Positions 54,050 to 63,829 of a stretch of 64,000 nucleotides of DNA are shown in pieces. The notes beneath the pieces were generated by a model. It searched no databases. It worked only from the letters and a program-made list of their open reading frames with translations, and was not told the origin of the DNA. The DNA lies in NCBI GenBank assembly GCA_020310875.1, contig CM035422.1, positions 50,749,607 through 50,813,606 of the forward strand, in the 5' to 3' direction. Position 1 is the first letter of the stretch. Each line of letters opens with the position of its first letter. This DNA comes from Ceratopteris richardii (lineage: Eukaryota; Streptophyta; Polypodiopsida; Polypodiales; Pteridaceae). A program made the translations under genes and the position numbers.

Positions 54050-54915
54050 TCAGGTGATACGATACCACCCAAAGACACGATACGATACTACTGTAGAGCA
54101 CGATACGATACTATAATTCCTAACGATATGATACCAATGCAGCTGGCGATACGATACCACGAAACCGCACAATACGATCCTAAAATTCGTCACGATACGA
54201 TACCAAGAATGCTCATGATACGATATCAATGCTCTGTCGCGATATGATACTGCAACAAGGCATGATAAGATACTCGAGTCCTCGCGATACAATACTCCCT
54301 AAACACACGATACGATACCACACGGGGTAACGATACGATACTGGATTTGTAAGCGATAGGATACCGCTCGGTCGATGATACGATACCAAGTGGACCATGA
54401 TGCGATACAATTGGCAGATCAGGATCGCGATACCAACTTGACAATACAATACCAAAAAATGGTATCGCGATACCAACTTGACAATACAATACCAAAAAAT
54501 GGTATCGCCATACCTCAAGTGGTAAGCGGCGATACGATACTTCGACGAGTATCACGATACAAGGGAATTTTGGTATCGTAATACCAAAACTCAACCGATC
54601 GTGATACTCTAGCCAAAATAGCTCCAAATGCAAAAACGTTTTCACCCCCTAGCTTCTCTCTCACTCCTCTTCACTGTCCACCCTTTGTCTCACTCAAAAA
54701 ACATGTGAGAACTCTCTATCCCCCCCCGTGATATTGGAACTGCTTTTAATCACGTGTTAATGCATTTCTATAGTGTTTCTGATATTGAAATCTTGATGTA
54801 GCTTACCTTAGTGATACCCTACTTGAGCCTTGAGTTCCCTAGGTAGCTTGAAGGCTTGGATAGCGCGATACCACAAGGGCGATACTAATCGTTGGTTGCA
54901 GACGATACCACTCTC
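54050..54915 (-). repeat. E5 leader array of GATACGATAC motifs
   Basis: About 20 loosely spaced copies of GATACGATAC and variants are seen, densest at 54,050-54,610, with a few near 54,860-54,910. A 40-base unit centred on TGGTATCGCGATACCA, a perfect palindrome, is tandemly repeated from 54,424. The array occupies the place of the E2 leader array, but the motif differs; both contain ATCGCGAT. Confidence 0.85.
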
Positions 54916-54975
54916 TCTGCGCAAGTATCAAATGAACTATTTTTTTGGTTTTTATAGTTTTTGATGACTGAAGCC

Positions 54976-54980
54976 TATCC
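54976..54980. repeat. Left target-site duplication of copia-3 (TATCC)
   Basis: TATCC precedes the LTR and recurs at 61,076-61,080. Confidence 0.9.
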
Positions 54981-55779
54981 TGTTGAAAGTTTTGCAAGCT
55001 CAAGAGTGTGGGAACATGCCCCAAATTGAGCCTTCCACATCAGCACAATAAAAGGAGGCTGATTTCCACGAGTTGGAGGCATCCAATTATGCCCATAATG
55101 GAAAGAAGTTGATTAGAGAAGATTTAGCTCACCTCTTGATGTGATTGGACCTCACTTTTCACATGTATATGCTTTAGATTGGTTAAAGAGGTTAGTATGT
55201 GGTCTTTAAAACCTCTAATGAGTTGTATTATGACTTAGAGTCATGGAAATACGTGCCCAAGCTGCCCCCTTGCTGAAGCACACCCCCTACTAGTTGTTCT
55301 CTGCATATTTTGCAGAGATTTCACTTTTTCATACTCTTTCTCCCTAGACAATCTTGGTAGACCCCCCTATCTTGTAATTGTTGTTTCTCCTTCATCCGGA
55401 ATCCATTTGCAGTGATTTCTATCTTGTTGGAAAGCTTATAAGTTCTACTTTGTGTGGTATAGGTCTCGGGTTCAGTGCCTGCACATGTGCAGAGAAATGT
55501 CCAGAACAGTGTCTGTCTAGTTAGCTCATACTCTATGAAGAGATCAAGTTATCTGTTTTGTTGCAGCTGGTTGAGGCATCATCCAGTTTCCAAATGGAGT
55601 GATTTTACTCTCATTTGAATGCTCTTATAGTCTAGTGTAAGCCTGCAAAGTTTCATTTTCAATGTGTGCATATACTAAGAGAAACTGAGAAAATACAGAG
55701 CCTATGTTTGAAAAGTTTTAGGATCCTACGAGGGTTCATTTGCTTTTGTTGTGCACATAGGAGTGTTTATCCTCCAACA
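54981..55779 (+). repeat. Copia-3 5' LTR
   Basis: It starts TGTTGAAAGT and ends CCTCCAACA, 799 bp. Confidence 0.95.
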
Positions 55780-55780
55780 A

Positions 55781-55791
55781 TGGTATCAGAT
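55781..55791 (+). other. Primer-binding site of copia-3 (tRNA-iMet)
   Basis: TGGTATCAGAT lies one base after the LTR and matches the initiator tRNA-Met 3' end in its first 10 bases. Confidence 0.85.
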
Positions 55792-56023
55792 CTATTAGTG
55801 GAGTATCAAAGAGAGAAGAAGGAGCTACTAAAGTGAAGTGAAGACTTCATCAAATTTTGAAGGAAGGAAGCAAAGAACGGGCACGTCAACAAGGGGAAGC
55901 AAATACATCATCAAATCAAAGACGAAGCTTCATCAAGAGGAGTAGCTCTATTTTTTGAGGTAAAAGCCATCCTATTCAACTTCATTGCATCAAGGGGGAG
56001 GTTCAAAAGAGTTAGGAGGCACC

Positions 56024-57004
56024 ATGGCTGATCTCAATGCTCAGATTGAGAAGCTCGAAAAAGGAAACTACCAACCATGGCGATTTAGAATAAGCAATTT
56101 TTTGATGGGGAAAGGTTTGTGGGGACTTGTGAATGGTGGAGAGCCAAAACCCTACATAGATGAGGTAAATCCAACCAATGACCAGAGAAGAGCAGTAAGA
56201 GAGTGGGATGAAAGGGACAAAAGGGTCATTTTCATTTTATCTCAGCATATTAGCAACTCTATGGTAGGGCATATTCAAGATTTGGATACATCGAAGAAGG
56301 TGTGGGAGTGCTTGGAGAGATTGTACTCAACCTCCACAAAAGATAGAAAAATTCAGCTCAAGAATGAGCTAAATAAGCTTAGGAAAAACCCCTCTCAAGG
56401 TGCTAATGATTACATATTAAAGGTTAAAGAGCTTGCAGATGCACTAGGGTCAATCGGTTGTGCCCTAGATGATGACGATCTTGTCACCCACACCCTAAAT
56501 GGACTTAGGGATGATGAAAAATGGAGGGCTTTCACAACTTCAGTGTATGTAAGGGACTCTCTTCCTGATTTTGATCAACTAATCACTCTCATGGTGATAG
56601 AGGAGATGAACCTTGGTGGTCATAACGCCAAGGATAGCCAAGGGCAATTGTTGTATGCAGGTAGATGAAGAGGAAGACACAACCGAGGTGCTACAAGAGG
56701 AGGAGGAAGATATCAAAGCAACCAAGGAGGTCAAGGACAACAAGAAAATGCAGGTCAAAGAGGTGGAAGAGCCACAAATAGAGGAAGAGGTTCAAGATTT
56801 GGTGGAAGAGGACAACCCACTTCAAGTGGATGCTTTGTATGCGGTAAGCCTGGTCATTTTGCAAATGAATGCTATCATAGAGCTCAAAGACAAGGGAATC
56901 AAAGCAACAACAACAATTAAAGAGGGCAAGGTAATTATGCAAACACATCATCCAGCCAAGGGAATGATTATTTACTTGCCATGAGGTATGGTAACAACTC
57001 AAGC
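56024..57004 (+). pseudogene. Copia-3 gag
   Basis: The start is ATG 56,024 in a good plant context (ACCATGG); upstream codons of the open frame have only TTG. The gag core (KGNYQPWRFRISNFLMGKGL, TSKKVWECLERLYS) is typical of copia. TGA at 56,666-56,668 interrupts the frame before an Arg/Gly-rich stretch and the zinc knuckle CFVCGKPGHFANEC (56,831-56,872). TAA at 56,918-56,920 follows, and a +1 frame change is needed to enter pol near 57,000. The element can therefore make only a truncated gag without the knuckle. Confidence 0.88.
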
Positions 57005-60000
57005 TAGTGAAGATGTATGGTATGTAGACAATGGATGTAGCAATCATATGTCATGTCGAAAGGATCTTTTTAGTAATTTGCAGGTCCCAAAGCATCAAGG
57101 GCATGTGGAAACAGGTGATAACTCAGAGCATACCATTCAACATGTGGGAGATATCAGTTTGGAAGGAAATCAAAGAGCAAAGTGCTTATCAGAGGTATTA
57201 CATCTCCCTACTATTACCAAAAACTTGATTTCGGTAGGCCAAATGGTAGAAAAAGGCTATCAAGTTAGGTTCAATGAAAGAGGATGTTTTGTTGAGGATC
57301 GAAGGGCAGGTTTCAAGCTCATAGCAAAAGGAAAAAAGCAAGGGAGAATGTTCACAATGGACATAAATCAGCCACACCATTCAATGTATGTCACATATGG
57401 AGACAAGAGGATAGCAGATTTGGATCTATGGCATAAACGAATAGGTCACATCAACCTACAAAATCTCAAGGACATACAAAGGAGGAGCTTGGTAAGAGGC
57501 CTACCAAATTTTACATCTAAAATGTTGCATGAAATTTGTGTAGCTTGCCAACAAGGAAAACAATCAAGGCTGCCCTTCAAGAAGAGTACCTATGTAAGTG
57601 CAAATGTTTTAGACCTCATTCACACGGATGTTTGGGGCCCAACAAGAGAAGCATCCCTTGCTGGAAATAAGTATTTTTTAACCTTCATTGATGAATTTTC
57701 AAGGAAAGTGTGGTTGTATTGCATTAGAAACAAATCAGATGTGTTCCACTACTTCAAGAAATTCAAAGCACAAGTGGAGAAGGAATCTGGCAAGTTTATC
57801 AAAACTTTGAGATCCGCTGGAGGGGGAGAGTATTTCTCCCATGAATTTTCTGAATTTTTGCAGGTCAATGGCATCAAAAGACAATTTACATGTAGGTATA
57901 CCCCTCAACAAAATGGGGTAGCAGAGAGAAAGAATAGACACATAGCAGAGGTAGCAAGGTGTACGCTCAACGAAATGAATATGCCGCATTGTTATTGGGG
58001 AGAGGCTACATATACAACCACATACATCATGAATAGATGTCCAACATCAGGTATACATCATCTAACCCCTAAGGAAGCATGGAGTGGAAGAAAACCTTGC
58101 ATTTCACATCTTAGAGTCTTTGGTTGTATATGCTATGTACATGTACCTCAAGACTTGAGGTCAAAGTTAGATGCCAAATCTGAAAGATGTATTTTTTGGG
58201 GATATTCTATGGAACAAAAGGGGTATAAATGCTATAATCCCATCACCAAGGAGCTGAAGGTAAGTAGGGATGTTTTCTTTGATGAGTTGAAGCCTTGGTA
58301 TGCATGCATGAGTCCATTGCAGGTTGAAGACATAGGTGAGGCAGATTTGAAGAATGATGATAGAGTTCAAGAAAGCATGGATTTAAGTCGTCCAAGCGAC
58401 TCATGCAACACAAGGAAACCCTCACCATGGAGTGGAAGGCTTAGGGAAAGAGAGACCAGCTCTGAAGAAAGCAAACTCAAAGGCAAAGAGAAGATTTCAA
58501 TTGAAGAAGGAAGCTATGTGGACGAGAGCATGTTGGAAGATGAAGAGATAGAAGAAATTCAAACTCCAGGAGTGGCAAAACAAAGAAAGAAGATGGCAAA
58601 CACACCTAAAGGAAGTGAAAGAAGGTCTTCAAGAGTAAGATATCCAGTACAAAGGTTAACATATGATAATTTCATTGCAAAGCATTATGCATACATGACT
58701 CAGGTAATCAAGGACAAAGAACCAACTAGTTATGAAGAAGCTAAGGATTGCAAGGAATGGCAAGAGGCAATGAAGGAAGAGCTCAAAGCACTTGATGAGA
58801 ACCATACTTGGAGCTTGGTACCAGCTCAAGAAGGCATGAAGGTGATAGGTAATAAGTGGGTTTACAAAATTAAAAGAAATTCAGATGGTTCCATTGCTAG
58901 GTACAAAGCAAGGTTGGTGGCGAAAGGCTTCTCCCAAAGTTACGGGATAGATTATGATGAAACTTTCAGCGCCGTAGCCAAGATGCCAACAATTAGGACT
59001 TTGATTGCAGTGGCCACATCAAGCAAATGGAGCTTATATCAGTTGGATGTGAAGGATGCCTTCCTCAATGGAGAGCTTGAAGAAGTAGTCTACATGAGCC
59101 AACCTCAAGGATTTGCTAGTATAAGGTACCCAAATCATGTTTGCAAGCTAAGGAAAGCATTATATGGACTAAAGCAAGCCCCAAGGGCCTGGAACCAGAG
59201 GTTAGTGGATTATTTATCAAGTTGTGGATACAAAGAAAGTGTTGCAGATCCATCACTTTACATGAAGAAGCAAGGAGACAAGACGGTATACATATGCATC
59301 TATGTGGATGATTCGATCATCACAAGAAGTGATATTGCAGGTATTAAAGATATCAAATCAAAGCTAGGAAAGGAGTTCAAGATATCTGATCTTGGAACAC
59401 TAAAATACTTCTTAGGAATAGAGGTAATCTATGCACACAATGGCATCTTCTTGATTCAAAGAAAATACTTGTTGGATGTGCTATATAGGTTTGGTATGAG
59501 TGGTTGTAAGCCACTTTCTCAGCCAATGGAGCCCAATACAAAGTTGATTGCAGGTCAAGGAGAGGCTATACAAGATATTACACTATATAGAAGCATAATT
59601 GGTTCATTAATTTATGCTACATTCACTAGAGCTGATCTTGCATATGTAGTAGGTGTTCTCTCTCAATTTTGGCATGCACCTACTCATGATCATCTTATGG
59701 CAGCAAGAAAGGTGCTTCGTTACATCAAGCACACCATCAACCAAGGTCTATTTTACTCATATGATGCTGATATAAGTGTCAAAGGATATAGTGATGCTGA
59801 TTGGGCAGGTAGCAAGGATGATCGAAGGAGTACATCGGGTTATCTTTTCATGATAGGTACAAAAGTGATCTCTTGGAGCTCTAAGAAGCAACCCACTGTT
59901 GCTCTTTCATCCACAGAGGCTGAGTATAGAGGTTTAGCATTGGCTACATGTGAGCTACTTAAGAAGCTACTTAAGGACTTGGAAGTGGAAGTGGAGGAGT

Positions 60001-60239
60001 TTCCTCTTTATGCAGACAACATTTCAAGAATCTACCTAGCTAACAATCCCATGTTTCATGCAAGGAGCAAGCACATAGAGGTTCATTACCACTTTGTTAG
60101 AGAAAAGGTGATGGCAAAAGAGCTAGATATAAGGTATGTGAACACTAAAATGCAGGTTGCAGACATGATGACAAAGTTTCTTGAAGGTACAAAGCTTGGA
60201 GGATTCAAGGAAGCTATCAACATAAGACACATAGGCTGA
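56988..60239 (+). CDS. Copia-3 pol (protease-integrase-RT-RNase H), 1,083 codons
   Basis: This uninterrupted frame begins with the protease active-site region WYVDNGCSNHM (residues 11-21), where D-N-G replaces the usual D-S/T-G. Integrase zinc finger H149, H154, C184 and C187; integrase core D214 (HTDVWGP), then RSAGGGEY with Ala 277 where the second catalytic Asp is expected, and E313 (VAERKN), 35 residues further. Reverse transcriptase about 590-830 with YVDD at 772-775. RNase H about 930-1,040 with GYSDADWAG, SSTEAEY and HARSKHIEVHYHFVREKV. The frame ends 36 bases before the 3' LTR. The natural polyprotein would start in gag; the ATG at 56,988 is not necessarily a real start. The integrase should be inactive. 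Confidence 0.9.
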   Translation: MVTTQASEDVWYVDNGCSNHMSCRKDLFSNLQVPKHQGHVETGDNSEHTIQHVGDISLEGNQRAKCLSEVLHLPTITKNLISVGQMVEKGYQVRFNERGCFVEDRRAGFKLIAKGKKQGRMFTMDINQPHHSMYVTYGDKRIADLDLWHKRIGHINLQNLKDIQRRSLVRGLPNFTSKMLHEICVACQQGKQSRLPFKKSTYVSANVLDLIHTDVWGPTREASLAGNKYFLTFIDEFSRKVWLYCIRNKSDVFHYFKKFKAQVEKESGKFIKTLRSAGGGEYFSHEFSEFLQVNGIKRQFTCRYTPQQNGVAERKNRHIAEVARCTLNEMNMPHCYWGEATYTTTYIMNRCPTSGIHHLTPKEAWSGRKPCISHLRVFGCICYVHVPQDLRSKLDAKSERCIFWGYSMEQKGYKCYNPITKELKVSRDVFFDELKPWYACMSPLQVEDIGEADLKNDDRVQESMDLSRPSDSCNTRKPSPWSGRLRERETSSEESKLKGKEKISIEEGSYVDESMLEDEEIEEIQTPGVAKQRKKMANTPKGSERRSSRVRYPVQRLTYDNFIAKHYAYMTQVIKDKEPTSYEEAKDCKEWQEAMKEELKALDENHTWSLVPAQEGMKVIGNKWVYKIKRNSDGSIARYKARLVAKGFSQSYGIDYDETFSAVAKMPTIRTLIAVATSSKWSLYQLDVKDAFLNGELEEVVYMSQPQGFASIRYPNHVCKLRKALYGLKQAPRAWNQRLVDYLSSCGYKESVADPSLYMKKQGDKTVYICIYVDDSIITRSDIAGIKDIKSKLGKEFKISDLGTLKYFLGIEVIYAHNGIFLIQRKYLLDVLYRFGMSGCKPLSQPMEPNTKLIAGQGEAIQDITLYRSIIGSLIYATFTRADLAYVVGVLSQFWHAPTHDHLMAARKVLRYIKHTINQGLFYSYDADISVKGYSDADWAGSKDDRRSTSGYLFMIGTKVISWSSKKQPTVALSSTEAEYRGLALATCELLKKLLKDLEVEVEEFPLYADNISRIYLANNPMFHARSKHIEVHYHFVREKVMAKELDIRYVNTKMQVADMMTKFLEGTKLGGFKEAINIRHIG

Positions 60240-60266
60240 AGCAACGAAAGGAAAAGACTTGAGCTT

Positions 60267-60275
60267 GAGGGGGAG
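60267..60275 (+). other. Polypurine tract of copia-3
   Basis: GAGGGGGAG just before TGTTGAAAG of the 3' LTR; the CTTGAGGGGGAG form is common in plant copia elements. Confidence 0.85.
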
Positions 60276-61075
60276 TGTTGAAAGTTTTGCAAGCTCAAGA
60301 GTGTGGGAGCATGCCCCAAATTGAGCCTTCCACATCATCCACAATCAAAGGAGGCTGATTTCCACAAGTTGGAGGCATCCAATTATGCCCATAATGGAAA
60401 GAAGTTGATTAGAGAAGATTTAGCTCACCTCTTGATGTGATTGGACCTCACTTTTGACATGTATATGCTTTTGATTGGTTAAAGAGGTTAGTATGTGGTC
60501 TTTAAAACCTCTTATGAGTTGTATTATGACTTAGAGTCGTGGAAATACGTGCCCACGCTGCCCCCTTGTTTAAGCACACCCCCTACTAGCTGTTCTCTAC
60601 ATATTTTGCAGAGATTACACTTTTTCATACTCTTTCTCCCTAGATAATCTTGGTAGACGCCCCTATTTTGTAATTGTTGTTTCTCCTTCATCCGGAATCC
60701 ATTTGCAATGATTTTTGTCTTGTTGGAAAGCTTATAAGTTTTACTTTGTCTAGTATAAGTCTCTGCTTTAGTGCCTGCACATGTGCAGAGAAATGTCTAG
60801 AACAGTGTCTGTCTAGTTAGCTCATACTCTATGAAGAGATCAAGTTATCTGTTTTGTTGCAGCTGGTTGAGGCATCATCCAGTCTCCAAATGGAGTGATT
60901 TTACTCTCATTTGAAAGCTCTTATAGTTTAGTGTAAGCTTGAAAAATTTCATTTTCAATCTCTGCATATACTAAGAGAAACTGAGAAAATACAGAGCCTA
61001 TGTCTGAAAAGTTTTAGGATCCTAGGAGGGTTCATTTGCTTTTGTTGTGCACATAGGAGTGTTTATCCTCCAACA
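60276..61075 (+). repeat. Copia-3 3' LTR
   Basis: It starts TGTTGAAAGT, ends CCTCCAACA, 800 bp, followed by TATCC. Confidence 0.95.
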
Positions 61076-61347
61076 TATCCTACACTAACTAAGACATTTT
61101 TTTGGGGTTTTCCTTGGTACTTTGCCACTTACTCCTACTCCAAATCTCCTCTTAATCTAACCCTAACTCTTTCTTCTCTCCCTCTCTTCTAACCCTAAAC
61201 CTAAAAACTCATTACACACACCTCAGGGATGTGAAGTAACAAGTGCTGAAGTGTCTGACTACTTGCCACTGAACGAATTCACCTCTACAAGTACCATTTC
61301 TTCACTCCAGAGTTATCACCATCACGAAGGCACCTTGGTTGGGCATT
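61076..61347 (-). other. E5 leader, part next to the primer-binding site
   Basis: This short interval is the start of the E5 leader, continuing beyond copia-3 at 54,980. It contains telomere-like CTAACCCTAA words near 61,160-61,200, but too few to mean anything. No ORF is recognised. Confidence 0.65.
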
Positions 61348-61365
61348 TCCCCGGCAACGGCACCA
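61348..61365 (-). other. Primer-binding site of E5 (tRNA-Asp)
   Basis: On the minus strand TGGTGCCGTTGCCGGGGA matches the tRNA-Asp site of E2 with one change in 18. It lies 6 bases from the TGTGTACC of the LTR. Confidence 0.8.
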
Positions 61366-61371
61366 AAAACG

Positions 61372-62570
61372 TGTGTACCTAAGTCATGAAGTCTTAAGGA
61401 CTTGTGGCAAAGAGACTAAATCTCATTTGCCACACAAGTACGTATAGTGGTGGATTGACACACGCTTAATTATCAATCCGATGAACCGACCTAACCAAGT
61501 GTATGAGGACTTGTGCGCACATGATGGAAATTGAAGTGGATCAGCTAATATTCATGAGAAAATACCAAACTACCTCTCTAACTCACTTAACCTCTGAAAG
61601 TGTCTACTGCGATACCACTTACAACAGTTTTCACAAATTTGAATGTTTCTCCTACCTCCGAACTCCAAATATGGCCAATAGTGGGTTCATTTCAAAGTTC
61701 TCAATGAGACGCATCTATTATGGTATTTTCAATCGAATCTGACAACTCATCTTCAATTTATGGCCAAAATAGTGAATGGCAGGAAACACATACACTCACT
61801 CCACAACTCCTACTTGCTTACACACACACTACCGTAGCTCAAAAATGATGGGGAGGGGTCAACAACAGTCCTACACACACATTCCAAGCTTCACACACAC
61901 ACAAAAGATCATAAAGAAGATGAAAATCTACAAGAAAGAAGCAAATTCGAAATTCAGGAGCTCTCCTTCTTCACAATGGCAAAAAGTCTTTACAAAGAGT
62001 CACCAAGTGACTTATATACATGTGCCCTAAAAATGGTACTTTTATACAAGTGACCAGCACTTTATTGATTGATCTCTATTATCCTACTATTTTACAAGAA
62101 ATATATTACAATGATTTGGGATTATGCATCTAGAGGACTCCTCTGGTGCATTTACATAGCTTTGAGGGAATTTTCTAAGATTTTGAAGAAGAAAAATATG
62201 CCCATTAATTTGAAAACTTTGGGCTCCTCTTTTGTGCCTCTTTGCTCTGCAACACCTTCCCAAGAGTTTTCTTAAGGGGAAGGATAGAGGAAAAAAACAC
62301 GGAGACATGACCATGTATTTTAATACATGGGGATTTATTGGGAGCACTATTCCATTGATTACCTCTTTCTTTAGACCTTCCAGTACCATTTTTGAGGACA
62401 AAAATGGAGTTAAGGGGAAGGAAATGTTATATGGAGCAACTTTTGAGACATGGTATGAACCACCTCTTGTTCATTTAAATGGGCTCACACATGAGTGCCA
62501 TGTGGCACCCATTTGTAGAGCCTTGGGTTACTCGTTAATATAGAAAGAGAGAGAGTAGTCTAGAGTATAT
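61372..62570 (-). repeat. E5 5' LTR
   Basis: The left end is fixed by the primer-binding site. The right end is set where E6 coding similarity begins, so it is approximate (about 1.2 kb). It has no coding similarity; CACACACA runs near 61,817, 61,874 and 61,896 and an AGAGGACTCCTC string near 62,131 recall features of the E2 LTR. Confidence 0.6.
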
Positions 62571-62582
62571 GGCTATTAGTGT

Positions 62583-63097
62583 TTATTGACTAGGTATAGT
62601 AGATAAACAAAAAACTAGAGCATCTGATCCCTGATTAATTCCGATGAAGTTCAAAAAGGTATAATATTCATGTTGGAATACCTTTATTACTGTAACTAGC
62701 ATACTCAAAATTTTGTTAGTCATCTTGATGGCTAGATCCGGTACTGTGGCATATCTAGAGATCCAAAATTCGATGGTTTTCACCATGTACTCTTCGGTTT
62801 GTAAGTAATTACCGGGTGGACTTGGTAATAATGGATAGTTTAGCCATTGATTATTTAAGCTTCCGTGGCACTGTGCTTCCCAAAATTGCATCCAAGAGCG
62901 TCTTTTGGGTACTGGGCAAAAGGAGGGATCGACTTGAAGTACATACGGTGTCGATTCCCAGTGTACCCATAACATAGGATTCTTTTCCAAAACTTTTCCA
63001 TCTCCAAATAAAATCTGCCTTATCAAATTCCTCTTGTGTATAGGTAAAAATCTAGCATCTCTTCTTGAATAGTCGCTTCAGAGTCCTCAAAAGCCAT
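62583..63097 (-). pseudogene. E6 downstream ORF, internally deleted
   Basis: ATG at 63,095-63,097 (MAFEDSEATIQEE) matches the E5 start, but after about 13 codons the sequence jumps to the equivalent of TYTQEEFDKAD of the E5 C-terminal domain, losing the globular domain, linker and coiled coil. The C-terminal domain then reads YVLQVDPSFCPVPKRRSWMQFW, NNQWLNYPLLP and MTNKILSMLVTVIKVF. Two stops lie near the junction. The frame is cut at STIPSQ, well before the expected end. Confidence 0.78.
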
Positions 63098-63541
63098 CTG
63101 CACTTGTAATAAGGAGAACATCAACTTTTTATAGAAGGTATGTCGTGAGTTATGTGTGTCTCCGTGACATGTTGCTTATTGCATCACTCCCTTTCCCCTC
63201 ACTCAAGTAAGTAAGATCTCTTACCACACACCTTTTAATTCATATTCTTGAAATAAAACATGAGTTAGTTTAGCCGAAGCATATATTTATTTACACAATA
63301 GGTTCATTCCTCTAGGATCTATTTCCAAGTGGGAAATGTGGACCACTAGTTTTGTTGAACATATCATGTGCCGAATGCATGGACTCATAGTGTGGCCCTA
63401 GCATGTATATTTTAGGTGCAATCGACTCTTCATGAGTGCAATTGGAATCTTGTTAGTCTATCGTTGATGTCCATGTAGTCTCTTGGGTCTCCATATCCAT
63501 TTTGTAGCTGATGTTTGAGGCTTCACCTTCTCTTCGTTTTG

Positions 63542-63829
63542 TCATGTTCTAGGTCTTTCCTCTTTCTTTCTTGAAGTCTGATTGGTTGATGTCGTGTTCC
63601 TCTGGTACCTTTGGTGGGTCTTGTTGGGCTTCATGGTCTTGCTTTGTTGGCATAATATTTCCTCTTGCTTGTTTAGCTCTTGACTTGCAGTCTGTCTGAC
63701 CTTCTTCGGAATCCACATATGTTGCCATGTTTTGTGGGCTTCTACCAATGAATTTGGAAGCCATACTTTCATAAGTCTTTTTGGTTCTGCTTGTAATGAA
63801 GAGAATTTGTTGTTTCCCCTTGTTTTCAT
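63542..63829 (-). pseudogene. E6 pol C-terminal tail
   Basis: It has VWLPNSLVEAHKTWQHMWIPKK, seen as VWLPNS and HMWIPKK, equivalent to E5 at 49,161-49,355 and to the W-x-P-K tail of E2. The interval 63,098-63,541 is spacer before the downstream ORF and matches E5 at 48,666-49,160. Right of 63,829 the tail continues in degraded form out of the window. Confidence 0.7.

Larger units (their letters stand above)
54981..61075 (+). mobile_element. Copia-3: full-length but inactivated Ty1/copia element
   Basis: Two LTRs (799 and 800 bp), primer-binding site, gag, pol, polypurine tract and a TATCC duplication make a complete 6.1-kb element. I count roughly 38 differences between the LTRs, close to 5%, so it is much older than E2. 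Gag has stops and a frameshift, and pol lacks one integrase catalytic residue. It sits in the leader of E5, between the array and the primer-binding site. Confidence 0.95.
45666..62570 (-). mobile_element. E5: E2-related gypsy element lacking gag, with copia-3 nested in its leader
   Basis: The minus strand holds 5' LTR (about 61,372-62,570), tRNA-Asp primer-binding site, leader (split by copia-3), a motif array (54,050-54,915), truncated protease, reverse transcriptase, RNase H, duplicated zinc module, integrase, PR2, tail and downstream ORF. Gag and the active site of the first protease are missing. The 3' end is cut in the downstream ORF, so the 3' LTR is absent. Protein sequences differ from E2 enough to be a separate subfamily. 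Confidence 0.88.

Noticed and set aside
62575-62602. Sixteen-base match between 62,581-62,596 and the RNase H piece near 45,618, suggesting an RNase H junction in E6
   Set aside because: The E6 frame there aligns with the E2 downstream C-terminal domain (DALVFCLSTIPS with DLVYDMSTTPS), so the match is best taken as chance.
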